Positions 10,786-21,776 of a DNA stretch of 64,000 nucleotides are shown in pieces (the stretch's first letter is position 1; each line of letters starts with the position of its first letter). Where the stretch lies: assembly GCA_004194705.1 (NCBI GenBank), contig SADC01001227.1, forward strand, positions 3,100,001 through 3,164,000, written 5' to 3'. Made by a program: the position numbers and the translations under genes. This DNA comes from Ditylenchus dipsaci. Taxonomy: Eukaryota; Nematoda; Chromadorea; Rhabditida; Anguinidae. The notes under the pieces were generated by a model. It was given only the letters and a program-made list of their open reading frames with translations. It was not told where the DNA came from and did no database searches.

Positions 10786-13700
10786 TCAGAACTGGGTCAC
10801 TTGACTAGGTGGCGGCACTTCTGTCAAATTAGTTTCTGTTTTCAGCTCTGTTGAATGCCTCAATGGCGAAGATCTGGTTCTAATCCCATCGGATCCTAAA
10901 AAAATATAAAATATTACTATCAAAACTAGGGTTGTCTAATTGACCGGTCAATTGACTGGCTAAATGCCCTATTTGACTCTTCATTAGGAAAACATTTATT
11001 TATACAAAATAGGGCGTTTGTATGTTAGATGACAGCACTGTAGATGGTCAAACTTAATGTGTCCAATGCAACTCATACGTACAAACCTGCATGACACACA
11101 TTAAATTAAGTCAATGGCATGTTTATACAGGGTGATTCAAAATTACGTTAACTTTAAAAAAAATAGGTTAACATAACCCGCTGCGGCCCATTTCCGAATT
11201 TTCGGGTGGCAAAGCCCCGGAACGTCCCCAACAAAGCCATTCTAAGACGGTAACAACAGATTTTATTCACTCAAAAGCACAGAAACAGCAAACAAAATAA
11301 CAGAAACGATAACTATAGCGAATTCTTTGTAGCGCCGGTTTGTTCGGATATGCCCATATGCCTTCGTTGGGTATTCTATACTAGGGTCCTAATTTTCATA
11401 AATTAACTATTAAAAAGCGCATTTTAATTGAAGAAATTTGACAGATTTCTCAACGACAGGTCGAACTTCCCTACTTGATCGATTAATCCAGTTAAGTGCT
11501 TACCAGTTTTATGATTTTGGATTTTTTCCCTGAGCCGAGTGCCTCCTGCCGCCAACTTCTGTCTTTCTCTGCCAGAATCGATTGCTGAGGCAATGGATGG
11601 AATAGGGTCACTTATGCTGCTTTTGCTATTCACTTGCATTCTGTTGCTGATGGATATAGTGGATGACCTCATCTGGTGATCGAAATCGTCAAGTCTGACC
11701 GTACTTCCTTGGCTGGACTGAACGGTTTGGGAACTGCTTAATTGGATCTCTTGGTATTTTGAAGAATTTCCAACATTAAAAAGAATATTTTTTAAGCTCA
11801 AACTTTATTCCAGCTCAGAGTTAGTATAGTTAAATGTTACAGCTTAGAGTCAGACACAGTAAACTCAAGTTGTTGAGTCAGAAGTCAGACTTTTAACGAA
11901 AATATTATCTATTTGTTCCTTGTATAGCTCTCGGCATAAACGGTCTTGTAATTTTTTTTGTCTATAAATGCAACCCGTTATTTTCTTTAATATTCAAACA
12001 AAATAATAGTGAAATTTTGATCCAGTTCGTGAGAAGCAGGAAGTGTTCCGTGTACTTTTTGGTTGAACAACCTCAATACCAGGAAAAAGGCCCTCTCAAG
12101 CCAAAATTAAAAATAGATATACATAGCTTTGAGCCATATGTTACAGTCGGGCTGACCAGCGCAAAGTTTTGGAAAAAATATCTTTAAATCAGTCTAAATA
12201 AAAAATAAATAAAAATGGGCACTTTTATAATTCATCCCCATACTCAGATTTTTTGAAAAGTTGACCCAAAATCACCTTCAAACTCATTTTTTCTGCAAAA
12301 AAAACGATTAAAGAGACTTATCTTAAAACTTGCTAAATAAAAAATTGAAGTTTGTCGAAAAATTGTTGCCTCCCGCAACTGAGGCAAAGAAGGTCCTCTG
12401 AGGGTATGTTCACTAATTTTGGGCTTTTTTAAAGTCAAATAAAGGTTAAAATAATAGATTTTAAAGAGGTTTTCACTTTCTGCGGCCTAAGGCATGTGAA
12501 AACTCTGCTATACATATGTTTTCATGCATCCAGAGTCACTTTCGCGTGATTCGTGCCTAAAGTATGGGTGTGTTCGCTTCTTAACCCCAAGCAAGCAAGC
12601 TTCCTGCGCCCCGGAAAAGAGCGCAGGGCTTGGTTGGTTAGAGAGGCGCGCACGCACTTACCTTAGACATAATTCCGAGCAAGACTCTTGATCAAAATGC
12701 ATTAAGAGAGTCTTTTGGCCAGCTATAGCAAGAAAAATGTGATATATCACCTAAAATGACCCTAAAGTACCTTATAATAAATATCTACCCTTGAGAGGCG
12801 GGAGGCAATTTTTCTTGCAAAGTTTAAAATTTTTCAATCTTAAAGTGTTCATATATGTCTTTTTTATCGTGTTGAGCAGAAAAAATGAGTTCGGGAGGTG
12901 ATTTTGTGTCACTTTTCAAAGAAACCGAGATGGTGGGAAACATGGAAGTACCTTACAATCGAAAAACTCTTGCATAAACTAGGTTATCTGGTAATTCCGC
13001 CTACAGTTGTAAAAAAACTACCTTTGCCATCTTTCCTCTCATACTCAGCAGCCGTAGATGAGCTGCCAGTAGATGAATCAGACTGGGACGTGTCACATAA
13101 ATCTCCTTCAATTGGTCTCACTTTAACAGGCACTGCTCTATGGATAGCTGTTCTTATGGGTTCGACAGCTTCTAACTTTCTGGAATATACAGGCGTATGG
13201 GTGGTGAAGTCAGACGAGGAAGTCTTCTTGGAACGCTCCGGTGAGCTTTCCATAATAATGTAAGGGGTAAAAGAAGAGGTTGAAGGACTGAGTGGTCATG
13301 TAGGTTGCTGGCACTGCTGGAGTTGGTGCTCGTATTCTGCGTATATTCTTTTGGTTCACGAGGGTAGTTGATTTTCGAGCTGGAAAAAAAATAAACTTTT
13401 TTATGTACGCTAACCAAATTCATTTTTTCATTTCATTTTTCATTTTTTTTCATTTTTTTGAACTTTTCGCACAACAGAAATCGAAAACTGAAATAAAAAT
13501 TTTTAATTTTTGTTTATGATTTTGTAAATTTCTTCTTAGAATCCAAATAAAGGTAAAAACACTGATCTGGAGGAAGTTTGATACCTATCGGTTTTTTACG
13601 CTCCCATAGTTTATAAATGTACAAAAGTAAACTTTTGTTGGTGTGGCCTCACGACGTCATTATTTTTTTGGCTTTGTAATCTGAACAAATTGCAAAATAA

Positions 13701-14820
13701 ATTTTCACCTTGGACTCATTTGTCCGGGTGATGTGGTCGTGGAAGTCTTCTTTAAAATAGATGAAAAGCCATTTCTTTGCTGCTCTTCCTTAACTTCGCT
13801 TCTCTTAGGTGAAATAACCGTATGATCGATGGCATCATACTGATCCCTGATCTCAAACCAACTAGTCTTTGCTATTGGCACAGCCTTTCTATTATAAGGT
13901 TGGGAAGAAATTTGTAAGGACTGATGGAGGAACATGTAGACTTTTTTCTTCTACCAACGGGTTGCTGCTGATACCGGCCATTTCCAGGCATTTCAGAAAA
14001 TTTTCGCGAATTATCTAGGTTCGATGAGTGTATCCCTCGGTAATTTCGTTCCATATCCAAGTCCTGAAATTGGCAGGTTTCATATTTTCTTTGTTTACAG
14101 TGTAAAGGCTAAATTTCAGTATTCTTGTATCTAATGCAATATTCAAGGTCCTTCTCCATGCGGATTTTGTGAATTGTAGGATACCTCACATTCGAGCCAT
14201 CTTATGGCAAAACAATTGTCACGCCTAATTGTCACGAGGCAAAACCAATGCGATTTCCGTGTTTGTCGCACTGAAGTTGGCCTAGACCCGAACTTAGATT
14301 GCGGTCATGGTGAGAATTTTTTTAAAGATATGGTCGATACGGATATCATAGGTGTCAGACAACCATCATAACCCCTTACGGCAAAATGGTCATTTTTTGA
14401 ATAAAAATTTCTATAAGACCATTGTTATTGCCATCGTCTGACGCGCTGTCTGCGTCCTACAGTCTACAGAACTCCGCACGGAAAAGAACCTGAAATCTTA
14501 GAGATACGACCTTGAAAATCTGCCTTTAGAGTGTTAACCATTAGCTATAATATCTTACAGAAACGCCAAAATCAGGTCTGCCACTTATGATCGAATCTTC
14601 TGATATTTGTATTTTGGATGAGTAGCGGGTGGATGCTGCTCTTCTCGTCTGTTGCACCGCTCAGCCCTGAAGTCTTTGCACGTATAGAGTAATGCTCTTG
14701 CCTAGAATCAGCCATTGAATACTTGTTGACTGGAGCATCTTCTTGCTTGCGTTGAGCCAACTCTACTTGTAGACGCTCAAGTAGAGTTAGACTACTGACT
14801 GTGGACTTGTGAAGTGGCAT
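10786..14820 (-). CDS. Ser-rich disordered protein, five exons with frame breaks
   Basis: Exons on the minus strand: 14559-14820, 13709-14063, 13005-13379, 11504-11717 and 10786-10895 (stop TGA 10786-10788). All have GT..AG borders, and intron phases match once single-base breaks are allowed. One extra base is implied in exon 1 near 14630-14690. One A is missing from a run of six near 13940 in exon 2, and one base is missing near 13290 in exon 3. Exon 1 has a short helical stretch (LLERLQVELAQRKQED); the rest is Ser/Thr/Pro/Arg-rich. There are no known domains and the family is not recognised. An acceptor (TCTTTTCAG) abuts the ATG, so this may be a trans-spliced first exon or an internal exon. 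The reading frames and splice sites are good evidence for a gene. Whether the breaks are assembly errors or decay is open. Confidence 0.6.
11718..13004. other. Intron of the Ser-rich gene
   Basis: AT-rich DNA with the repeat core at 12485-12730. I see no exon in it. Confidence 0.5.
12485..12730. mobile_element. Core-only copy of the 3470-4207 family
   Basis: It matches the middle of that element (ATGCATCCAGAGTCACTTTC, the CTGCGCCCCGG hairpin, CTTACCTTAGACATAATTCC) without the long arms. Confidence 0.65.
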
Positions 14821-14864
14821 CTGAAAAGATGATGATCAACAGTTTTTAATGGAAATATTTCTAA

Positions 14865-15030
14865 CAAGCGGTGCTGTGTATTCCGAAATTTCGTCACGGG
14901 CACTGCACCGGGTACCGGCTTGAAAAATCTTAGCCCCGAGCACCGACCTCTGAAATTTCAGCACCGAGCACCAAATCGGGGTACCGACCAGAAAATTTTC
15001 GGCTCCAACCACCGCACCGGACATTTTTTG
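14865..15030. repeat. CACCGxxCACCG word cluster
   Basis: Many copies of GCACCG and GGTACCGG sit in about 165 bp. It resembles the word elements, but inverted ends and a duplication could not be placed. Confidence 0.45.
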
Positions 15031-15223
15031 TATACATTAAAAATAATAATCGATTTAAAAAATAAATGAAAAAAAATAATACCGATGAAAAATATGCCTT
15101 GGCCCCCTTGTTGCCCCCCCCCATTTTTTTAAATATTTTTCAACATTCTGACTTGGTCTACCTTGTTGTTTCAAAAATTTGTTTTTTTTCTAAAGTTTAC
15201 CTATTTTTCAGTATATACCTTAT

Positions 15224-15229
15224 TTTATT
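15224..15229 (-). promoter_or_regulatory. Candidate poly(A) signal AATAAA
   Basis: TTTATT on the plus strand lies 73 bases past the stop of the four-helix membrane protein gene. Confidence 0.45.
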
Positions 15230-15301
15230 CAATAGTTATCCAGGGTAATTATTTTACAACACCTAAAAATAAAAAAAATAACTCATTCTTCAACTGGACT
15301 A

Positions 15302-17409
15302 TTAGATGACTTTTTGCTGACTATCATATAGCTCATCGATAGACCGGTTAAATAATAGACCGGTAGAAGAATTGTCCGGTTGAAAAACTGGGGTTGAAGA
15401 ATATGTGGAGAGCCAAAAAAATCCTACATTATAATTTGCCGGAGCATTTTTTCCATCTTGAAAGTACATTTCTGATTGACTGAAATCAGTGTTAATAGCC
15501 AATGGACTAGTTCTGCTTGTTTGTGTGCTGAATGGTTGCTGCAAATTGGCAGAGAGTTGATCACCAAATCTAACGCAAACTAATCCAACCTTTTCGTTGT
15601 TGAGGATAAAATCTATGGTGCCCATCTCAATTTGGCGAGTGGACAGCACTGCGTTAAACAAGTAAAGAATACAGAGCAATAGAGAGGCCACTGCAGCTTG
15701 CAGGTAGAAAGGAGTGGCTGTGTTCACCTGGATTAAGACTTTATTCATATGTAAGCATAGGTGTACCCGAGGCAGGGGGTTATGGTTGACCAGCCGGGCT
15801 ATAGTCGCATAAGTATAAGTATGAGCCATTTTGCCCAGCGTAACCAATAAGTATGAGCCTTCTATATTCCAAGAGGATTTTGGTGTCTAGTTTTAAACTA
15901 GACTTTTAGAAATAAAAACTAAATCTTGGTCAGAATCAGACCAGTAGAAATTCTGTTCTTTTTCAACTTGTTTAGTCCCAGGGCGCATTTCACAATTGTT
16001 CGGAAATCATGTTTAAAAGCCTCTTTAGTAATTGTTACAGCCTTAAAACAATAAAAACGTTGCTCTCCGACATTATTCCACGCCGAAAATCAATTTTTTC
16101 AGAAAAGAGGGCGAATATTTGACCACAATATTTATTTAACTTGATCCCCAAAGCAAAAGCTATTTATCAGCCCAAAAAAATATCAAAACATTAAATTTTT
16201 GTGTTAAAAAGTGGTATAAACAAGGTTTTTATCGTTTTTAAGATACCGTATTCTCTCTAATAGGCCGACATGTCGGTTTATTTTTCAACCCTTCAAAAAT
16301 CGTGAAAATTTTGGGTCGAACTCGATATTTTCGGGTGAAAATCCAAAATCGAAAAAGCGGAATCGATAGAGCTCGTGGGAACTAAGAAAACGCAATAAAC
16401 AGCGATGTAATTTTTTTTCTTCGACTGAGATACGATCCCTCAAAGTAGGGGGTGTCGGTTTATTAGAGGGTGTCGGCCTATTAGAGAGAATACGGTAAAT
16501 AAAAATTTTTTTGAGATACTTAAAAACATGACCGACGAAAAATGATAGAATCCGAGTCCACTTCCTCCGTTGGACTGAATAAGTGTCCTTTTTTCAATGG
16601 GTTTTGGAAAAAAATCAATGAATTTATTTAAAAAATGTTTTTGAAAAATCCAGAAAAATTAACTTGGGCACGAAAGCGCAAGTTTTTGGGATTAGGTGGC
16701 CGAATGAATGAATTACCTTGAAGTATCCAAAGAAGAGGATCGCGGAGAAGCCGAAACATACGACAGACATCGTTAGAGATATAGCAACATCTACTCTGAG
16801 CCAGCTGCAAATAATTTAGAGTCAAATAGAAAAATTTAGTAATTCATACTCTTTCAAACACAAACTTTTTGTTTCTGGCCAACGCCTAAAAATGAAAATA
16901 ATAAATTACTCATTTTTATAACTAAAAGCATGGATTTTGAATTTTTCAAACAAAACACAGCTAAGCACTTTTTTCTTATATGGTTGGAATACAGCCATTT
17001 CGATTTTTACGGAGACTTGAAAAGGCCTACTATACCAAGTCTAACTGCAAACCACATTTTAACCGCAATATTCGTGATTATCAAAAAAATACAGCTTACC
17101 TGTATCGCACAAAAGGTACAGGATGCTAAAATAATCTCAATTTTAGCCAGAAAAAATTTAGTAGTCTATCAATTTTATCACCTGTCTCAGGGTCCTGTCC
17201 GGGGATTTTACCATTAAGTATATTCCTAAATAAATCAGTATCTTAAAAGTACATTAGGTTTTATGTATCTCACCATAAACTGGCACTGCCAAACATGCTA
17301 TCAACAGAATCCAATGAGGTCCAGTGTTGTAGAGTGAGAATATTAGGTAGAGTGAGACAAGAAATTGTAATAGTTTCAAAGTTAGTCTAAGACTTCTCTC
17401 TGTGGCCAT
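15302..17409 (-). CDS. Four-helix membrane protein, 239 residues
   Basis: Five exons on the minus strand are in perfect phase: 17274-17409, 17182-17225 (44 nt), 17100-17125 (26 nt), 16717-16804 and 15302-15727, together 720 nt including the stop. Hydrophobic helices lie at about residues 9-27, 31-51, 73-97 (DVAISLTMSVVCFGFSAI) and 105-126 (YLQAAVASLLLCILYLFNAV). A cytosolic-looking tail of about 110 residues, rich in Ser, Asn and Gln, follows. Short N-terminus, tight first loop and long tail fit a MARVEL/physin-like tetraspan topology, but no family signature is certain. The tail contains an in-frame 51-bp stretch bounded by GTTGG..TTGCAG (15549-15600) that could be an optional intron. The intron 15728-16716 carries two elements. 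Confidence 0.75.
15960..16230. mobile_element. Partial copy of the 3470-4207 family
   Basis: It has GGGCGCATTT..GTTTAAAAGCCTCTTTAGTA and downstream arm sequence; the other arm is absent. It lies in an intron of the membrane protein gene. Confidence 0.55.
16249..16497. mobile_element. ACCGTATTT-ended element, copy word GTCGG
   Basis: The ends are TACCGTATTCTCTCTAATAG and its complement at 16474-16496. The subterminal word GGCCGACATGTCGG on the left is echoed by GTGTCGGTTTATTAG and GTGTCGGCCTATTAG on the right. The internal sequence (GAGCTCGTGGGA) is shared with the copies at 20354, 54228 and 55233. Confidence 0.85.
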
Positions 17410-17620
17410 TGAAACGTACATTGATTTGACAAAGATCTCAAATTCTCAAGATAGTTCACTAAAATTATCTTCATATTGACAACGAATGATAATTTAATCG
17501 GATCTGAGCGAAAATGTACAACCGAGTAAATTCATTCATTACAAGTGACTTTGAAAATACCTTTGTAAAAAATCTCGAATACTTCCGTTAAAGATCAACT
17601 GGGCTTTTACTCGAAATTTT

Positions 17621-17647
17621 GTAGGTTCGATTCCTACTAGCAACGCA
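17621..17647 (+). other. tRNA-like 3' remnant
   Basis: GTAGGTTCGATTCCTAC is a perfect T-arm/B-box. No matching D-arm or acceptor strand is visible upstream, so it is a remnant or a SINE piece and not a tRNA gene. Confidence 0.45.
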
Positions 17648-17652
17648 ATTTT

Positions 17653-18099
17653 TTTCACTTACCAAACAAAAAGCAGTGAGCACATCCTAAAAGTTTTTTT
17701 TGATCAAAAATTTGAGAACAATAGATTTGGAGGGGCTAATGCTTGCTAATTTCCCCCCTACTACTACCCAAGGATAAGAGATGTGAGAGAGACTAAATCA
17801 AAAATTTCTTCAATGAACAAAATAAAAGAGTGTTTTGTCTGTTGGTTACAAAAAGGATTGTCCAAAGAAGTGCAACTGCTGCTTGCTACAGCAAAAATAA
17901 GTGAGCAAATGCTAGATGGTTCTGGTTAGGGCTTGGACTTGAAAAAACCAAACTTATAGAAAAAGGATTTTTTTGCTCAGAAGTCACGAAGACTGAAGTT
18001 AAAATGTTGATTTCTGATCCTCATTTGTGATTTTTTTTCAAATCTGCGTCTTTAAGATGTTATATATTCAATGCATATTTGATCGTGACGGTAGTGAAG
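17653..18099. other. No gene recognised
   Basis: AT-rich DNA upstream of the membrane protein gene. I see no ORF, exon or repeat structure in it. Confidence 0.4.
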
Positions 18100-18430
18100 G
18101 AAAAGAGGAACCACAAACGGGTTTTTTCACTTATTTAAAAATTATGTTTAAACGACTCTTAAGTAACTTTTATATGCTTGAAAACGACAAGAAAGTTATT
18201 TTCTAACATTTTTACACCCAAAAAATGGATATTTTCAAAAATTTTATTCGACCAGAGCATGACTTTTTGCCTTGGGGACCAAGGCAAATTATCTTGTATT
18301 AAAGTATTCTACCCCGTTTCGGTGACTGGAGCTGGGCAAAAAGAGTCTCTAAATGCATTTTTGTTCAAAAGTCTTGCTCGGAATTATGTCTAAGGTAAGT
18401 GAGTGGGCGCATCTCTAACTCCCAGGCCCC
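18100..18430. mobile_element. Half copy of the 3470-4207 family
   Basis: It contains GTTTAAACGACTCTTAAGTA, CCTTGGGGACCAAGGCAA and the GCTCGGAATTATGTCTAAGG core. It is truncated at about 18430. Confidence 0.6.
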
Positions 18431-19357
18431 CAAACCCGCCCGCCCAACCCAATATGTGCAGTACTCGTGAAAAAATATTTAGCCAAACTTCACGCCTAAG
18501 ACAATTAAAATAAAAAGGAAAAAAAGTTGACACTCAGCCAGTTAAAGTCGAGCCCAGTCAAGTTTGTGAATCACACTTAAAAAGTTTGACACAACAAAAA
18601 GTATCATAGATAAAATTAGCAGATTTTAAGAAAAATAAAATAAAAGCATAGCAAATTAAAAATTTTTAAATTTGAAACACCTTGAAGTTAGTTTTAATGA
18701 AGCAGACCCAGCGGCCGAGAAAACACATGAGAGTAGAAAAAAGAAGAAGGGGAGTAAACCTGTTTTGTTGATTAAAAGTGCCTGTTATGATAATGGTTAA
18801 GGAGTTGTAAGGATAAAAGAAGAGCGAGAAAAAAAAGAAGAAACCGAAATAAAACAGACACTGGTCATAATGCTTCTAAAAATTTGTGGATAATAATACT
18901 TTTTGAAAGCAAACGGCACAAGTGTGTTTGCCGGTTCTATAGACATTTTTTCAAATTCGCGCCTACTGTGAAATTCTGCTTTTTCGTACTTTTGTCCACA
19001 TTTTTGGGTAGAATAGCGTATATTAGTAGGAGGTCAAAAGTGTGACCCGAATAGCAAAAAATTTCTAAGTGTACTGATTCCAAAAAGTTGGAATGTTCAA
19101 AAAAACGGAACATGAGAAATATTGAAAAGTGTGATCCGTTCGATTTCTTCTTAAATCATACACGTTTTTTTGCTTATCCTAACTCAATTTGCTTACAAGG
19201 GAGCATATGATAGTATCCATGAGATATGGAAAAACCCTGTATACCATTTTTTGACATAAAGATTCTTTTCTGCGTAAATGTCGATCTTGGGGGTGGAAAT
19301 GTGTTGAAAGTTGAGTGAAATTGTTCAGCATATATATTTTAATACAACTAGTGTATA

Positions 19358-19885
19358 GGGTGGCCCAAAAACCTGAAAAAATCTGAATTTTTTTGTCAAA
19401 GGCTTCCGCGCACCGTCTGAAATAAAGATTTCTGGTGCAAGCAAGGATGTTTAAATAACGGTTGTGAGGCCGGTACCGAGTCTTCTCATAAGATTAACGC
19501 GGCTTACTGCACAGGGCTAACTCACTAAGTGGTTGCTTCCCATATCTTGCTTGCCTTGAAGCTGACCTTATGACCTAAGTATGCAACCACACATCCTTGT
19601 TACACCAAATTCAAGGAAAAAATAAGAGAGCACGATGAAAAAAACAATAAATAAATGCAACACGCAAATTTTGATGGCTGTAAGTGTCTCAATTAGGATG
19701 CTTTAAGTGTACAATTATTTTTCAATTTTTATTGTAATTTTCGAAATGTTTTTGAACTAGCACGTAGCGCTTGATCTCGGCGTTCAAACAAGCTATCAAC
19801 ACTGCTACATGATATTAGAAAAAAGTTCAAAAGCGTTAAATAAAACAGTGTTAATTTTAAAAATTTCAGGTTTTTTCGGGCCACC
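19358..19885. mobile_element. GGGTGGCCC-ended element
   Basis: The inverted ends are GGGTGGCCCAAAAACCTGAAA and TTTCAGGTTTTTTCGGGCCACC-like sequence. No ORF is visible inside, so it is non-autonomous. Confidence 0.65.
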
Positions 19886-19895
19886 ATTTATGTGT

Positions 19896-19962
19896 GCTTC
19901 GGCAGTCTAGTGGTTAAGCGTTCTGTGCTCGAGTATGGTCTCGAATTCGATTCCTTGTGGTT
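19896..19962 (+). other. tRNA-like segment (SINE-like)
   Basis: An A-box-like CAGTCTAGTGGTTAAGCG is followed 30 bases later by a B-box-like GAATTCGATTCC. The anticodon and acceptor stems do not pair. A relative lies inverted at 20259-20330. Confidence 0.5.
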
Positions 19963-20258
19963 ATTTTTTAATTTTTTTTCTATTTTTTCGCATTTTTTGT
20001 GTTTCAGTCACAATTTTATTCATTTGCACTAAAAAGAGGTGATGAAAATGATTTTCAATAAAAAAGTGGGAAAAGTACAAAAACAGCGCTATACTATACC
20101 AATGATCAGCTAAAGGGTGCGTTGTGAGCTGTTCTTATGCTTTTCTCATTTTTCATTTAAAATCATTATTATAATATCGTTTAAGTAGATATAAAATTAA
20201 TGCAATCATTAGAAGTTAAAAACACAACAAAAAATAAATTGAGCAAAAATAAATGAAA

Positions 20259-20330
20259 AGCGTCTATGAGTGTTCGAACTGGAGTGCTTTGTCGACCACC
20301 AAGCTTTAACCGCTAGACTATCGAAGCCTA
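20259..20330 (-). other. tRNA-like segment (SINE-like)
   Basis: On the minus strand it reads GGCTTCGATAGTCTAGCGGTTAAAG and later CAGTTCGAACAC, the same family as 19896-19962. Confidence 0.5.
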
Positions 20331-20353
20331 CATTCATGAAGGGTATTATGAGA

Positions 20354-20588
20354 TACCGTATTTCCTATAACAAGCGCGCCGGCGCGCTTTTTTTACAAAC
20401 CCCGAAAATCGGAAAATTTGGAATTCGATTTCGAGATTTTTGGGTGCTTAACCAAAATATACAAAGTGGAATCAGTAGAGCTCGTGCTACTTAAGAAAAT
20501 GCATTAAACAGCTTTGCAGAAAATTTCTCTGAGCTGAGATAGAGGCTCTAAAAGTAGGGGGTGCGCGCTTATTAGAGTAAATACGGTA
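20354..20588. mobile_element. ACCGTATTT-ended element, copy word GCGCGC
   Basis: The ends are TACCGTATTTCC and TAAATACGGTA. The left word AGCGCGCCGGCGCGC is echoed on the right by GTGCGCGCTTATTAG. The middle matches the other copies. Confidence 0.85.
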
Positions 20589-21224
20589 TACTCAAGTTTT
20601 AAAAGAATTGTTTTGCCCTAAAATCGACAAAGGATCTTTATGTCAAATAAGCATTTTCGATTATCTATTGAATGGTATATAGGGTTTTTCCATATCGCAT
20701 GGACACTGCCATATGTTCCCTTGTTAGCTACCATAAAAGCATCACACACTTAATAACATCAGTCACCACAGGAAATATAAATAAGTGAAGAGCGCAACAT
20801 CCAAAAACAAATTCAGTGAAGTAAAACGGGTGGTGCCTATGGTGTGTTTCGGGTCACTACTGCTATTACTATAATACAGCCAACTTGCAATATATCAACA
20901 ACAACAATAACAGTGAGGGCAGTAGAGAACGAGTAAAGTAATGAGGGTTATTGATCATTTATGTCTGCTCCTCAACCAAATGTTTTCACTCAATGAATGT
21001 GGATAATGAGCAATATAGGAATAATAAATGAAAATTGGTTAAAAAAAAATATTAAACAAGAACTGATTTTCTGTCGGAAATCTCTCAAAAATACATCTTT
21101 CAAAATCATCGAAAGATTACTAAATTTATTTTCCACTGAATTACAAATTTAAAATTGAGAAACCAAAATCCGATCAAATAAAACCTTGAGATAATTTTTG
21201 CCAGCAAATGCGGGTTGAAAAAAC

Positions 21225-21590
21225 TTATAAGAAAGGGATCCTGACTGTGACCTGTGGTAACTTTGATGACAATTTTTTTCTGCATATTCGTGCTCAATAT
21301 AGAGCGTGCCCAAGTTCCTGAAAAATATGGCTCCCCAGCTGTGAAAATCCACAAAAAGTGGCACGAAGGTCACGCGAAGATCAAAAAGCTCCTCGATACC
21401 CATATCATGGGTTTTATGAATGACTAATAGGCATGGTTCACCACTGAAATTTTTCTCGACCTCCAGAGGCGGAGAGCCAAGGATTTATGCGCTAACCACA
21501 GAAATTCGCGCATAAAATTTTTCTCGATATTATCGTAAGTCACAGTCTTATCACAGTGAGGGTCCCTTCCTTGTTAACCTAGGAGTCAGT
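21225..21590. mobile_element. GGGACCCTGACTGTGACC-ended element
   Basis: The left end is GATCCTGACTGTGACCT and the right end is CACAGTGAGGGTCCC. The interior CCAAGTTCCTGAAAAATATGG is shared with the copies at 42150-42545 and 46305-46690. Confidence 0.7.
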
Positions 21591-21592
21591 GC

Positions 21593-21776
21593 TACAGTCG
21601 ACGCTCCCCATAACGGACCTTTTAAATAATGGACAGCTCTCAGTAAGGACAAAAATGTTGTCTTATTTATGATAATGTATAATCTGACCAAAATCGACGC
21701 TCTACATAACAGACGCTCTCTATAACGGACAGAAAGTCGGTTTCCTCCAAGTAGGTTATGAAGGATGTCGACTGTA
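21593..21776. mobile_element. Pogo-like MITE (TA-flanked)
   Basis: The ends are CAGTCGACGCTC and GTCGACTG with flanking TA. Subterminal CATAACGGAC motifs are repeated. This is typical of pogo/Tigger (Tc1-mariner) non-autonomous elements. A half copy ends at about 22107. Confidence 0.7.

Larger units (their letters stand above)
19193..20735. mobile_element. 1.5-kb foldback with nested elements
   Basis: Left ATATGGAAAAACCCTGTATA (about 19226) and right TATATAGGGTTTTTCCATAT (about 20677) are inverted, as are the neighbouring CAAGGGAGCATATG and CATATGTTCCCTTG. Inside are a 528-bp element, two tRNA-like segments facing each other and an ACCGTATTT element. Confidence 0.7.

Noticed and set aside
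12898..13263. 121-codon plus-strand ORF
   Set aside because: Antisense to exon 3 of the Ser-rich gene; no splice or family support on the plus strand.
17621..17647. A functional tRNA gene
   Set aside because: Good T-arm but no D-arm, anticodon stem or acceptor partner. The same holds for 19896, 20259, 29735 and 38693.
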